Positions 8,247-17,435 are shown, counted from the first letter of the stretch. The stretch: 64,000 bases of DNA from Urechidicola croceus (GCA_905181865.1 CAJIZG010000005.1:186001-250000); one strand, 5' to 3'. A program made the numbers and translations. The notes: generated by a model from the sequence alone, not told the origin.

Positions 8247-9638
8247 ATGAAGTATTCTGCAATTTTGTGCGGTTTAATTTTGGCTTCTTGTGCCACTAAA
8301 ACTGATAAAAAAGAAGAGGTTCAAACCTCCTCAAAAAAAGGTGATGTAACTATAATGACCTTAGATCCTGGCCATTTTCATGCCGCATTGGTTCAAAAAT
8401 CAATGTACGATCAAGTAGATAAAAACGTCTTTGTATATGGACCAGAAGGTGCTGACGTTACAGATCATCTGGGGCGAATAGAAGGATTTAATACAAGAGC
8501 GGATAACCCCACGAATTGGATTGAAAAAGTGTACAAGGGAGATGATTACTTGGAGAAAATGATTGCCGAAAAACCAGGAAATGTGATGGTTGTTTCTGGT
8601 AAGAATGATCGTAAGATGGATTATATCAAGGCGGCTATTGACGCAGGGATTCACGTATATGCAGACAAACCAATGGCGATAGACCCAGAAGGGTTTAAGG
8701 TATTGGAAGGAGTATTTAAAACAGCAGCAGAGAAAGATTTATTGTTGTATGATATCATGACAGAGCGTTTTGAAATCACTACAATTTTGCAACGAGAGTT
8801 GTCAATGATTCCAACTATTTTTGGTGAATTGATAGATGGAACACCAGAAGAGCCGGCAATTACAAAGGAAAGTGTGCATCACTTTTTTAAATACGTTTCT
8901 GGAAATCCATTAAAACGTCCAGATTGGTTTTTTGATACAAAGCAACGCGGAGAAGGGTTGAATGATGTTTCTACGCATTTGGTTGACTTGGTACAATGGG
9001 AAGCATTTCCGAATGTTACATTGAAGAAATCGGATGTAGAGATTGTTGACGCGAAACATTGGACGACCGAATTGTCTAAAGAAATGTTCAATAAAGTTAC
9101 AGGAGCAAATGAGTATCCTGACTTTTTGAAAAAAGATTTAGACGGGGACAATTTGAAAATCTATTGTAATGGATCTATCACTTATAAGTTAAAGGGGAAG
9201 CACGCCAAGACCTCGGTAATATGGAATTTTCAAGCACCTGAGGGTACGGGAGATACGCATTACAGTATCATGAGAGGAACTAAATGTGATTTAGAAATTA
9301 AGCAAGGTGCTGAAGAAGGTTATAAAGCAAGATTGTATATAACAGTAAAGAAAGGGATTGATGTCACTGCTTTTGAACAGCATTTAAAAACGGCCGTAGC
9401 GTCAAAAATTGCACAGAAATATGCAGGTGTAAAATTGCAGAAATTAAATAATACGACTTGGACTGTTGATATCCCATCGGAATATAAAATTGGTCATGAA
9501 CAGCATTTTAGTCAAGTGACAAAAAATTATTTAAAATATTTAAAAGAGGGCAATATGCCAGCGTGGGAAGTACCGAATATGATTGTAAAATATTATACCA
9601 CTTCGGAAGCTCTCAAATTTGTTAATGAAAAGAATTAA
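8247..9638 (+). CDS. Gfo/Idh/MocA-like lipoprotein with putative oxidoreductase C-terminal domain
   Basis: An open frame begins at 8190 inside the repeat element, but the ATG at 8247 yields a proper lipoprotein signal (MKYSAILCGLILASC, Cys residue 15), so I start there (463 aa). It belongs to the Oxidoreduct_C group related to Gfo/Idh/MocA. The usual GxGxxG cofactor motif is replaced by LDPGHFHAAL (about residues 37-46). The EKP motif reads DKP (HVYADKPMAI), and the C-terminal half has NDVSTHLVDLVQWE and HYSIMRGTK. Whether it still binds NAD is open. It lies 4 bases before an SDR gene, so it is translated as part of the same transcript. Confidence 0.82.
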   Translation: MKYSAILCGLILASCATKTDKKEEVQTSSKKGDVTIMTLDPGHFHAALVQKSMYDQVDKNVFVYGPEGADVTDHLGRIEGFNTRADNPTNWIEKVYKGDDYLEKMIAEKPGNVMVVSGKNDRKMDYIKAAIDAGIHVYADKPMAIDPEGFKVLEGVFKTAAEKDLLLYDIMTERFEITTILQRELSMIPTIFGELIDGTPEEPAITKESVHHFFKYVSGNPLKRPDWFFDTKQRGEGLNDVSTHLVDLVQWEAFPNVTLKKSDVEIVDAKHWTTELSKEMFNKVTGANEYPDFLKKDLDGDNLKIYCNGSITYKLKGKHAKTSVIWNFQAPEGTGDTHYSIMRGTKCDLEIKQGAEEGYKARLYITVKKGIDVTAFEQHLKTAVASKIAQKYAGVKLQKLNNTTWTVDIPSEYKIGHEQHFSQVTKNYLKYLKEGNMPAWEVPNMIVKYYTTSEALKFVNEKN

Positions 9639-9641
9639 AGT

Positions 9642-10460
9642 ATGAGTAACGAACTATATAGTATTAAAGATAAGGTCGCTGTAATATCTGGCGGTGGGGG
9701 TGTACTAGGAAGCAATATTGCAAAACACTTCTTAAAAGCAGGAGCAAAAGTGGTAATCATTGACATTCGTCAAGAGCCATTAGATGCTAAATTGGCTGAA
9801 TTTAAAGAAATCAGTGAACACTGCGTTGGGTATATTGGGAACGTATTGGACAAAGAAAGTCTTGAAAGTGTACGTCAGCAAATCTTGGATATATGGGGAA
9901 GAATTGATATTCTAGTAAACGCAGCAGGAGGGAACATCCCGGGAGCCACGTTAACACCTGAACAAACATTTTTCGATATGAAAATGTCTGATTTTAACAA
10001 AGTAACAGATCTAAACTTAAATGGATCTGTTCTACCTTGTATGGTATTTGGAGAAACGATGGCTAATCAAAAAAGTGGCGCCATTGTAAATGTTTCTTCC
10101 ATGGCGACGTATTCAGCAATTACAAGAGTGCCGGGGTATTCTGTAGCGAAATCTGGGATTAATATTTTCACCCAATGGTTGGCTTCTGAAATGGCTTTAA
10201 AATTCGGGGAAGGAGTTCGTGTAAATGCAATTGCCCCTGGATTCTTTATTGGTGATCAAAACAGAAAGGTGTTGATCAATGAAAATGGTACTTTGACAGA
10301 TAGAAGTAAAAAAGTAATGGCAAGAACGCCTATGAATCGCTTTGGAAATATAGATGAATTAAACGGAACAGTTCAGTTTTTATGTTCAGAAGCGTCTTCA
10401 TTTATAACGGGAGCCATTCTTCCAATCGATGGCGGATTTTCAGCCTTTAGTGGAGTTTAA
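9642..10460 (+). CDS. SDR oxidoreductase, D-mannonate oxidoreductase-like
   Basis: This 272-aa cytoplasmic protein has the short-chain dehydrogenase layout: a glycine-rich cofactor loop VISGGGGVLGSN (about residues 14-25), NAAG (about 91-94), the catalytic serine in NVSSMATYSA, and YSVAKSG (about 166-172) with the catalytic Tyr and Lys. The extra glycine loop and the N-terminus LYSIKDKVAVISGGGG resemble SDR-type fructuronate reductases (D-mannonate:NAD oxidoreductases) of Bacteroidota. The next gene is mannonate dehydratase, which supports that assignment: fructuronate to mannonate to 2-keto-3-deoxygluconate. The start is 3 bases after the previous stop codon. Confidence 0.85.
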   Translation: MSNELYSIKDKVAVISGGGGVLGSNIAKHFLKAGAKVVIIDIRQEPLDAKLAEFKEISEHCVGYIGNVLDKESLESVRQQILDIWGRIDILVNAAGGNIPGATLTPEQTFFDMKMSDFNKVTDLNLNGSVLPCMVFGETMANQKSGAIVNVSSMATYSAITRVPGYSVAKSGINIFTQWLASEMALKFGEGVRVNAIAPGFFIGDQNRKVLINENGTLTDRSKKVMARTPMNRFGNIDELNGTVQFLCSEASSFITGAILPIDGGFSAFSGV

Positions 10461-10652
10461 TTATCTATAGTGAATATTGTCTGTCTAAATAATAAGTCAT
10501 TTCGATAGAGTGAAGGATGAACGATGAGAAATCGCATTGTGCTGAGTTTTTTTTGTTTAAATCTTAATGTATATATCCATTGTGATGGAAATTTTTCAAT
10601 TATAAATTGAATCTAGAAGTAATATTTGACATACGCTTTTAAAAAGAAAAAT

Positions 10653-11849
10653 ATGAATCTTGAAAAAACATGGCGCTGGTTTGGAGATAATGATAGCATT
10701 TCTTTGGCCGAAATTCAGCAGATAGGTATAGAGGGTATTGTAACCGCGTTGCACCATATCCCAAATGGAGAAGTCTGGACTGTTGAGGAAATTAAGAAAA
10801 CGCAACATAAAATTGAAGAACATGGCATGCGTTGGTCTGTTGTGGAGAGTTTACCAGTTCATGAGAGTTTTAAGTATGGAGGTGACGATAGAGATCGATT
10901 GATTTCAAATTATAAGGAGAGCCTTAAAAATCTAGGAAAGTGCGGGATTAAAACGATCTGTTATAATTTTATGCCAGTTATCGATTGGATTCGTACAGAA
11001 TTGGATCATAAACTCCCAAATGGATCTGAAGTATTGTATTTCAATTTTGTTGATTTTGTAGTTTTTGACCTGTGTGTATTGGATCGCAAAGCAGCGGAAA
11101 ACGAATATCCTATCAATATTGTTGAGAAAGCAAAAAAGCGTTATAGCGAAATGTCGTCTCAAGACATTGCAAATCTTGTGGATACTATTATTGTAAAAAC
11201 ACAAGGTTTTATTGATGGAATCACTGCGGATAATCCTGAAGAAGCAATAGCCATCTTTCAAGAATTGTTAGCCCAATATACTCATATTGACGATGTACAA
11301 TTACGGGATAATTTAAAATACTTTTTAGAAGCAATCATTCCGACTGCTGAGGAAAACGGAATTAAAATGTGTATCCACCCCGATGATCCACCTATGAAAG
11401 TTTTGGGTTTGCCAAGAATCGTTGGTTCTAGAGATGATATCAAATGGATTTTAGATACCGTACCATCAGCTTCCAATGGTTTAACCTTTTGTACAGGTTC
11501 TTTAGGTGCAGGAGTTCATAATGATCTGGATGGCATGGTGGAAGAATTTGCTGATCGCATTTATTTTGCACATTTAAGAAGTACGCAACAACAGCCAGAA
11601 GGTGACTTTTTTGAAGCCGAACATTTGGAAGGAAGTGTTGATATGTACAATATTATTAAAAATTTGGTGCAAGAAGTTGATCGAAGAGATTTGGAAATCA
11701 GTATGCCCATGCGTGTAGATCATGGTCGTAAAATACTCTTTGATTCTGAAGGGAATTATCACCCAGGATATCCACTGTTAGGACGTATGAAAGCAATGGC
11801 TGAAATTACGGGTATGACTGCAGCTATTGAGCGCAGTTTACAGGGGTAA
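10653..11849 (+). CDS. uxuA: Mannonate dehydratase UxuA
   Basis: The protein is 398 aa from the ATG at 10653; the frame also has a TTG at 10626 that adds nine unlikely residues. It begins MNLEKTWRWFGDNDSISLAEI, the standard UxuA start, and keeps the metal-site blocks KMCIHPDDPP (Cys, His and Asp, about residues 240-249), IYFAHLRSTQQ and MRVDHGRK near the end. UxuA dehydrates D-mannonate to 2-keto-3-deoxy-D-gluconate in the hexuronate pathway. UxaC, KdgK and KdgA are not in this window. Together with the SDR at 9642 it gives the island a uronate/aldonate branch. Confidence 0.93.
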   Translation: MNLEKTWRWFGDNDSISLAEIQQIGIEGIVTALHHIPNGEVWTVEEIKKTQHKIEEHGMRWSVVESLPVHESFKYGGDDRDRLISNYKESLKNLGKCGIKTICYNFMPVIDWIRTELDHKLPNGSEVLYFNFVDFVVFDLCVLDRKAAENEYPINIVEKAKKRYSEMSSQDIANLVDTIIVKTQGFIDGITADNPEEAIAIFQELLAQYTHIDDVQLRDNLKYFLEAIIPTAEENGIKMCIHPDDPPMKVLGLPRIVGSRDDIKWILDTVPSASNGLTFCTGSLGAGVHNDLDGMVEEFADRIYFAHLRSTQQQPEGDFFEAEHLEGSVDMYNIIKNLVQEVDRRDLEISMPMRVDHGRKILFDSEGNYHPGYPLLGRMKAMAEITGMTAAIERSLQG

Positions 11850-11984
11850 TTTGTATCGATATTTTTTGTCATGATAATTAGCCTCCTTTAAGGTTAAATT
11901 TCTTTTTTTAAAATTGTATGGTAACGATAAGTAGATTTCCATACTTCTGAATGATTTTTCCATATCCATAAAGAAATTTTTAAA

Positions 11985-11992
11985 TACTTTTG
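11985..11992 (+). promoter_or_regulatory. -7 element before the heme/sugar-dehydrogenase-like gene
   Basis: TACTTTTG matches TAnnTTTG exactly, about 98 bases before the ATG at 12090. It is flanked by two direct copies of TTGTATGGT (11914-11922 and 12024-12032) and one inverted TATGG (in TTCCATACTT), possible regulator sites. Close downstream AACATT-TAAC-AATGTT (12010-12025) is a perfect inverted repeat. Confidence 0.4.
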
Positions 11993-12089
11993 TCCATCGA
12001 AGAGAACCAAACATTTAACAATGTTGTATGGTTAAAAATGAACAAGCGATTCAATGAAACCATTTATATTGCGACTTAAATTAAAAATA

Positions 12090-14306
12090 ATGAAAATAAT
12101 TTTGGCGACCCTTTTAGTGGGTGTAGTGTTCGTATCGTGTAAAGAAATCGTATACAAAGACAAGATATATGAAAAGTCCGAAATTTTAAGAGAAGCGCCA
12201 TCCGACTTTTTATCGCCAGAAGAAAGTATGGAAACTTTTTATTTGCCTGAAGGTTATAAAGTAGAATTGGTGGCAAGTGAACCCATGATTAATGAGCCTG
12301 TGGCAATTACTTGGGATGGAGATGGAATCATGTATGTAGCACAAATGGAAACATATGTTCAAAATATTGATGGAGATGGAACTGATGAACCTTTGAGTAG
12401 GATCATGCGATTGGAAGATACCGATGGTGACGGAAAAATGGATAAAAGCACCGTCTTTGTAGACAAATTGATGTTACCAAGGATGATTATGACTTTAGAC
12501 GATCGTCTTATTGTAAACGAAACCTATTCGTATGATTTATGGAGTTATAGAGATACTGATAATGACGGCGTAGCAGATGAGAAAATACGTATATATCATA
12601 ACAAAAAAAGAAGAGGTGGAAATTTAGAACATCAGCAAAGTGGACTGCTTTGGAATTTAGACAACTGGGTGTATACAACGTACAATCCTGCAAGATTTAG
12701 ATTTACCAAAGACGGTGTTAAAGTAGATACTTTAGATAATATGCCTAGTGGCCAATGGGGGCTAACGCAAGATGATTTAGGGCATATGTACTATTCTACT
12801 GCGGGAGGTGAAAATCCGGCATATGGATTTCAACAACCCGTAAATTACGGTTATGTAAATCCAAAAGGGCGACTTTCAGAAGGTTTTATTGAGCCTTGGC
12901 CAATTGTTGGAACGCCAGATGTACAAGGCGGTGCTAAACATAGGCTCAAAGAAAATGGCACCTTGAATCACTTTACTGGGGTTGCAGGTCAAGAAATTTA
13001 TAGAGGGCATCGCTTACCACCAGATACTTACGGAGATCTTTTTATTCCTGAACCGGTTGGAAGATTGATACGAAGAGCCAAAGTAAAAAATGAAAATGGA
13101 AAGAAGGTATTGTACAACGCCTATAATGAAGCAGAATTTATGGCGTCTACAGATTTGAATTTTAGACCAGTACAAGCGAAGACTGGTCCTGATGGGAGTT
13201 TGTATATTGTTGATATGTATCGAGGAATTATTCAAGAAAGTAATTGGCTGAGAGAGGGAAGTTTTCTAAGACCCGTAGTTCTTCGTAAAGGGTTGGATAA
13301 GAATATCGGTAAAGGTAGAATTTATCGCATTGTACATGAGCAGATAGAACCTGATGGAAAACCGAGCCTACTAAATAAGTCAGCTTCAGAATTGTTGGAG
13401 TATTTAGGACATCGCAATGGCTGGTACCGAAGCACAGCACAAAAATTGATTATTTTAAAAAATGATGCAACAGTTATTCCGGCATTAAAAGAAATAGCAA
13501 GTAATAATGAGTCTTTCTGGACAGGAATGTTTGGTGATAAAGACTATGCTTTACAAAGAGTACATGCCTTATGGACTTTAGAAGGCTTAGGAGTGATAGA
13601 CGAACAATTGCTCATAGAGAAATTGAGTGATAAAGATGCTGGAGTACGTATTTCTGCAATTCGTTTAAGTGATGCCTTGTTGAAAAAAGGAAATGTGACG
13701 TTATTGACTCATTTGGATAAATTGAAAGACGATGTTGATATTAATGTGGTGAATCAATTGGCTTTAAGTTTGCGATATAGTGATGATACGAAAGCAACAG
13801 AAACTTTAAATGCTATTTATGAGAGCTATAATGAGAACGAAATTGTTGCTAAATCTGTTGCCGAAAGTTTGAAAAAAGATGATTCAGAATTGAAAAAGCT
13901 GAAAGAAAGAATGGCAAAAGTCCCTAGTAAATTTAAGAAGAGGATTTTAGATGGGTATGACACTTATAAACAATTGTGTGTTACGTGTCACGGTCCTGAT
14001 TTAATGGGTACCAAAAATGAAGATGGTTCGTTAATTGCTCCTCCATTAATTGGATCTGCGCGCGTAAAAGGAGATAAGGATGTATTGATTAAAATTCTAT
14101 TGAATGGATTAACCGGACCTATTGATGGAAAGGATTATGGGATCATGATGTCTTTGAGTAATAATAGTGATCACTGGATTGCAGATGTGGCAAGTTATAT
14201 AAGAGGCATGAACGACGAAAGTACGGTATATCATAAAGAGGTAAGAGATGTACGTAGAGAAAACGACAAAGAAGGATATTGGACATTAAAAGAATTGGAG
14301 AAATAG
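12090..14306 (+). CDS. PVC-type sugar dehydrogenase-like lipoprotein with HEAT repeats and cytochrome c domain
   Basis: An ATG at 12054 is in frame, but the ATG at 12090 starts a lipoprotein signal (LVGVVFVSC), so I use 12090 (738 aa). After the lipobox comes a beta-propeller related to PQQ/glucose-sorbosone dehydrogenases and DUF7133 (VELVASEPMINEPVAITWD to about residue 400; includes DGDGTDEP and DTDGDGKMD calcium-like loops). A helical HEAT-type region follows (about 420-600), then a C-terminal cytochrome c with CVTCHG (about residues 630-635) and a possible distal Met in GIMMSLS. It probably oxidises a sugar or polyol at the cell surface and passes electrons to its heme. Confidence 0.88.
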   Translation: MKIILATLLVGVVFVSCKEIVYKDKIYEKSEILREAPSDFLSPEESMETFYLPEGYKVELVASEPMINEPVAITWDGDGIMYVAQMETYVQNIDGDGTDEPLSRIMRLEDTDGDGKMDKSTVFVDKLMLPRMIMTLDDRLIVNETYSYDLWSYRDTDNDGVADEKIRIYHNKKRRGGNLEHQQSGLLWNLDNWVYTTYNPARFRFTKDGVKVDTLDNMPSGQWGLTQDDLGHMYYSTAGGENPAYGFQQPVNYGYVNPKGRLSEGFIEPWPIVGTPDVQGGAKHRLKENGTLNHFTGVAGQEIYRGHRLPPDTYGDLFIPEPVGRLIRRAKVKNENGKKVLYNAYNEAEFMASTDLNFRPVQAKTGPDGSLYIVDMYRGIIQESNWLREGSFLRPVVLRKGLDKNIGKGRIYRIVHEQIEPDGKPSLLNKSASELLEYLGHRNGWYRSTAQKLIILKNDATVIPALKEIASNNESFWTGMFGDKDYALQRVHALWTLEGLGVIDEQLLIEKLSDKDAGVRISAIRLSDALLKKGNVTLLTHLDKLKDDVDINVVNQLALSLRYSDDTKATETLNAIYESYNENEIVAKSVAESLKKDDSELKKLKERMAKVPSKFKKRILDGYDTYKQLCVTCHGPDLMGTKNEDGSLIAPPLIGSARVKGDKDVLIKILLNGLTGPIDGKDYGIMMSLSNNSDHWIADVASYIRGMNDESTVYHKEVRDVRRENDKEGYWTLKELEK

Positions 14307-14641
14307 CAGTAAATTTTTAATCAGAATTTGGTTGCTATAAATAGCAATATTGATCTTATTTAGTTTTTAGTCGACTCAGAATATAAATACGGGTAACATT
14401 CATTTTGTTACCCGTATTTCTTTTTATATTTATTAGTGAGACTCCACGCTTTTTGGCGTGGTTAGTCGAACTAATCCCGCTTTTTCAGCGGGATCTTGAT
14501 TTAATACTTCGACTCTTGGATCGATTCCTATTATTGGGTTCAGGGCTTGGCCTTAGGCTTAACACCTTTTATTTAGGATATTTCTTTTTATATTTATGCC
14601 GTTCATTTAGATGAACTCAACAAACCTTTAATCTATATTTT
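14307..14641. other. Intergenic region with terminator and several hairpins
   Basis: No gene is supported here. It holds a strong terminator (14385-14427), two further hairpins (CCACGC/GCGTGG near 14443-14460 and ATCCCGCT/AGCGGGAT near 14474-14495), a small hairpin GTTCATTTAGATGAAC near 14600, and an 18-base direct repeat ATTTCTTTTTATATTTAT at 14416-14433 and 14580-14597 (164 bases apart). The direct repeat bounds the hairpin pair, as if a small element had inserted after the terminator. Confidence 0.5.
14385..14427 (+). terminator. Strong factor-independent terminator
   Basis: A perfect 13-bp stem (14385-14397 AAATACGGGTAAC with 14407-14419 GTTACCCGTATTT) with a 9-base loop is followed by CTTTTTAT. 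It ends the block that closes with the cytochrome-type gene at 14306. Confidence 0.85.
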
Positions 14642-15718
14642 ATGCGATTTCCAAGTTATTTATGTGTGGCTATTACGTTTTTATGCTGTTCTAATTCACT
14701 TTCTGCTCAAAATGAGTATACACCACCAAAACTTTCCAATCCAGATTCGTGGTCTATGATCATTGTTCCAGATCCGCAATCGTATGTGAAATTTGGACGA
14801 AACCAAGGCGTTTTAGAATTAATGACTGGTTGGATTAGTGATAATTTGGATCCGTTAAATATTAAAATGGTTTTGTGTACAGGTGATTTGGTAGAACAAA
14901 ATGAAATGGTAGTGCCAGATAATGTCAATGGAAATTTGCCAAGTAGAGATCAATGGATTTCGATATCACGAGCTTTTGAGCGACTTGATGGAAAAGTGCC
15001 TTATGTTTTGGCGGCAGGGAATCACGATTTTGGCTATAAAAGTATTGAACATAGAAGGTCTAATTATAACAAGTATTTTCCCGCACATAGAAATTCTGAA
15101 AATGTAAAACAGATAAGAGAAGTTGGTAAAAATTTTGAAACAGTTCCAACATTGGAAAACGCGGCATTTGAGTTTGTCTCTCCTCATAATAGAAAGTTTC
15201 TGTTTATGAATGTTGAATTTGCACCTAGAGATGGAATTATTGATTGGGCATCTTCAGTGGCAAACAATGAAAAATATAAAGACCATACATTGGCCGTACT
15301 CACACATTCGTATTTAAATGCAAAAAGCGAACATATAGAAAGTGAGGGCTATCCAATAACAGACGGTAATTACGGAAAGGCAATTTGGAATAAGTTGGTC
15401 CAACCATCAGAAAATATACAATTGGTATTTTCGGGACATATTGGTGGCGCAGATAATTTTAAAGCACATGTTGGTTTTAGGACGGATAAAAATGCCGGTG
15501 GAAAGAAAGTAAATCAAATGACATTTAATGCGCAGGCGATGGGTGGCGGATGGCATGGAAATGGAGGTGACGGCTGGATTCGGATTCTAGAGTTTTTACC
15601 TGATGGAAAAACAGTGCACGTGAAAACTTTTTCACCTTTATTTGCAATATCCCCTACTACACAAAAATTTTCCTGGAGTTCAGAATCATTTAATAAATTT
15701 ACTTTCGAATTAGACTAA
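14642..15718 (+). CDS. Secreted metallophosphoesterase
   Basis: This 358-aa protein has a Sec signal (cleavage after SLSA-Q, about residue 23). The calcineurin-like phosphoesterase blocks appear in order: IIVPDPQ (first metal Asp), CTGDLVEQ (about residues 79-86), AAGNHDFG (about 125-132), VLTHSYL and FSGHIGGAD. A dinuclear metal phosphatase or phosphodiesterase in the periplasm is expected; the first motif has DPQ where the family often has DxH. It starts after a strong terminator, so it is probably separately transcribed. It may remove phosphate or another ester group from the island's substrate; that is inference. Confidence 0.85.
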   Translation: MRFPSYLCVAITFLCCSNSLSAQNEYTPPKLSNPDSWSMIIVPDPQSYVKFGRNQGVLELMTGWISDNLDPLNIKMVLCTGDLVEQNEMVVPDNVNGNLPSRDQWISISRAFERLDGKVPYVLAAGNHDFGYKSIEHRRSNYNKYFPAHRNSENVKQIREVGKNFETVPTLENAAFEFVSPHNRKFLFMNVEFAPRDGIIDWASSVANNEKYKDHTLAVLTHSYLNAKSEHIESEGYPITDGNYGKAIWNKLVQPSENIQLVFSGHIGGADNFKAHVGFRTDKNAGGKKVNQMTFNAQAMGGGWHGNGGDGWIRILEFLPDGKTVHVKTFSPLFAISPTTQKFSWSSESFNKFTFELD

Positions 15719-15793
15719 TGGTATTATATTTATTTCTAGTTTAAAGCGTATTTTATTTTTAGATAATTAATCGCGTATAGACGAAATCAAATG

Positions 15794-15837
15794 TTTGGAA
15801 GTTTAAAAAAATAGTCTACTTTTACGTGTGCGTACAC
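15794..15837 (+). promoter_or_regulatory. Promoter with overlapping palindrome before Gfo/Idh/MocA gene
   Basis: TTTG (15794-15797), a 19-base spacer and TACTTTTA (15817-15824) fit the Bacteroidota promoter pattern with one mismatch. Immediately downstream GTGTGCGTACAC (15826-15837) is an imperfect palindrome centred on CG, covering the expected transcription start. The arms extend to TTTTA and TAAAA. It looks like an operator for a repressor, possibly another LacI-type protein; its sequence differs from the site at 4478. Confidence 0.45.
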
Positions 15838-15871
15838 TAAAAAATAAGAACCAAGAAAAAATTTCGATATT

Positions 15872-17287
15872 ATGCAAAGAAGAAAATTTATGAAAACAAG
15901 TGCAAATGCTTTAACTGGAGCGGCAATGTTTTCAATTATTCCATCTACAGTTTTAGGAAAATCTTTTGGTAGCGTTGCTCCGAGTGACAAAGTGAATTTA
16001 GCCTGTTGTGGCATAGGTCATAGAGGTGGTGGAATTACGAAATCTTTGTTCGATACGGGGCATGCAAATATTGTGGCATTGTGCGATGTAGATATGGGCG
16101 CTGAGCATACTTTAGAGGTTATAGAGATGTTTCCTGATGTTCCTCGATTTAAAGATTTCAGAGAAATGTTTGATAAAATGGGCGATAAAATTGAAGCGGT
16201 AAGTGTTGGAACACCAGATTTCTCACATTTCCCAATTACAATGCTTGCAATGTCATTAGGAATACATGTATATGTAGAAAAGCCAATGGCTCGAACTTTT
16301 CAAGAGGTAGAATTGATGATGGAAGGTGCTAAGAAACATAAGGTGGTTACCCAAATGGGAAATCAAGGGCATTCTGAAGCGAATTACTTTCAGTTTAAAG
16401 CGTGGAAAGAAGCCGGTATTATAAAAGACGTAACTGCTGTTACCGCTCATATGAATAGTCGTCGTCGTTGGCATGGATTTGATCCAAAGATGACCAAGTT
16501 TCCTAATGGACAACCCATACCAAAAACACTAGATTGGGATACTTGGTTAGGCACTTCAAGTCATCATGAGTATCAAAAAGATTTTGTAAACGGACAATGG
16601 CGTTGCTGGTATGATTTTGGAATGGGTGCCTTAGGCGATTGGGGCGCTCATACAATGGATACGGCGCATGAATTCTTAGAATTAGGATTACCGTATGAAG
16701 TAGACCCAGTATATATAAAGGATCACAATCCGTTTTTCTTCCCAATGTCGTCAACGTTGTCGTTTAAATTTCCTGAAAGAGGAGATATGCCACCTGTTGA
16801 ATTGACTTGGTATGATGGATTAGATAATATTCCAACAGTACCAAAAGGATATGGAGTTTCAGAAATAGACCCTAACGTTCCACCACCAAGTGATGGTAAA
16901 TTAAAGCCTGCGAAATTAAATCCAGGAAAAATCATTTATGGTAAGGATTTAACTTTTAAAGGAGGATCTCACGGAAGTACCCTATCTATTATTCCAGAGG
17001 ACAAAGCAAAAGATATGGAATCTAGTTTGCCAGAAGTTCCAGAAAGTACATCCAACCATTTTGCAAACTTTTTGCTATCTTGTAAAGGCGAAGAAAAATG
17101 TCGTTCATCATTTGATGTTGCCGGACCATTGAGTCAGGTTTTCAACTTAGGTGTGTTGGCCCAACGCTTAAATACCAAGTTGACATTCGATAGAGAAACC
17201 AAACAGATTACTAATAATCCACTGGCAAATGTATTATTAAAAGGTGCACAACCACGAAAAGGGTGGGAAGAGTATTATAAACTATAG
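15872..17287 (+). CDS. Tat-exported Gfo/Idh/MocA-family oxidoreductase
   Basis: This 471-aa protein has a twin-arginine signal (QRRKFMKTS, cleavage about residue 30). It has a Rossmann cofactor motif ACCGIGHRGGG (about residues 46-56) and an intact EKP motif (HVYVEKPMAR, about residues 132-141), then the substrate domain (WRCWYDFGMGALGDWGAHTMD and TWYDG). Of the five exported Gfo/Idh/MocA proteins here it keeps the most canonical catalytic Lys motif, so it is the best candidate for a working sugar dehydrogenase. It has its own promoter-like region and a terminator after it, so it is probably a single-gene transcript. Confidence 0.88.
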   Translation: MQRRKFMKTSANALTGAAMFSIIPSTVLGKSFGSVAPSDKVNLACCGIGHRGGGITKSLFDTGHANIVALCDVDMGAEHTLEVIEMFPDVPRFKDFREMFDKMGDKIEAVSVGTPDFSHFPITMLAMSLGIHVYVEKPMARTFQEVELMMEGAKKHKVVTQMGNQGHSEANYFQFKAWKEAGIIKDVTAVTAHMNSRRRWHGFDPKMTKFPNGQPIPKTLDWDTWLGTSSHHEYQKDFVNGQWRCWYDFGMGALGDWGAHTMDTAHEFLELGLPYEVDPVYIKDHNPFFFPMSSTLSFKFPERGDMPPVELTWYDGLDNIPTVPKGYGVSEIDPNVPPPSDGKLKPAKLNPGKIIYGKDLTFKGGSHGSTLSIIPEDKAKDMESSLPEVPESTSNHFANFLLSCKGEEKCRSSFDVAGPLSQVFNLGVLAQRLNTKLTFDRETKQITNNPLANVLLKGAQPRKGWEEYYKL

Positions 17288-17300
17288 TTTAATCTAACAG

Positions 17301-17370
17301 AAAATTCCTTGTACGATTTGTTGCTTTCTCAATTATTTGAGTTGGCTCAAGGGTCAAGGAATTTTTTTTT
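17301..17370 (+). terminator. Terminator after the Gfo/Idh/MocA gene
   Basis: AAAATTCCTTG (17301-17311) pairs with CAAGGAATTTT (17355-17365) and is followed by a T run. A second small hairpin, TTGAG-TTGG-CTCAA (about 17337-17349), sits in the loop. Confidence 0.75.
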
Positions 17371-17435
17371 GAAATCAATCATCAAGTATTTTTTATTTTA
17401 AAGTTAAATATTGAATACTTCAATAAAAGTATCTT

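Noticed and set aside
14405-14614. 69-aa open frame after the strong terminator
   Set aside because: It runs through hairpins and a direct repeat, has leucine/phenylalanine-rich low-complexity translation and no supporting context.
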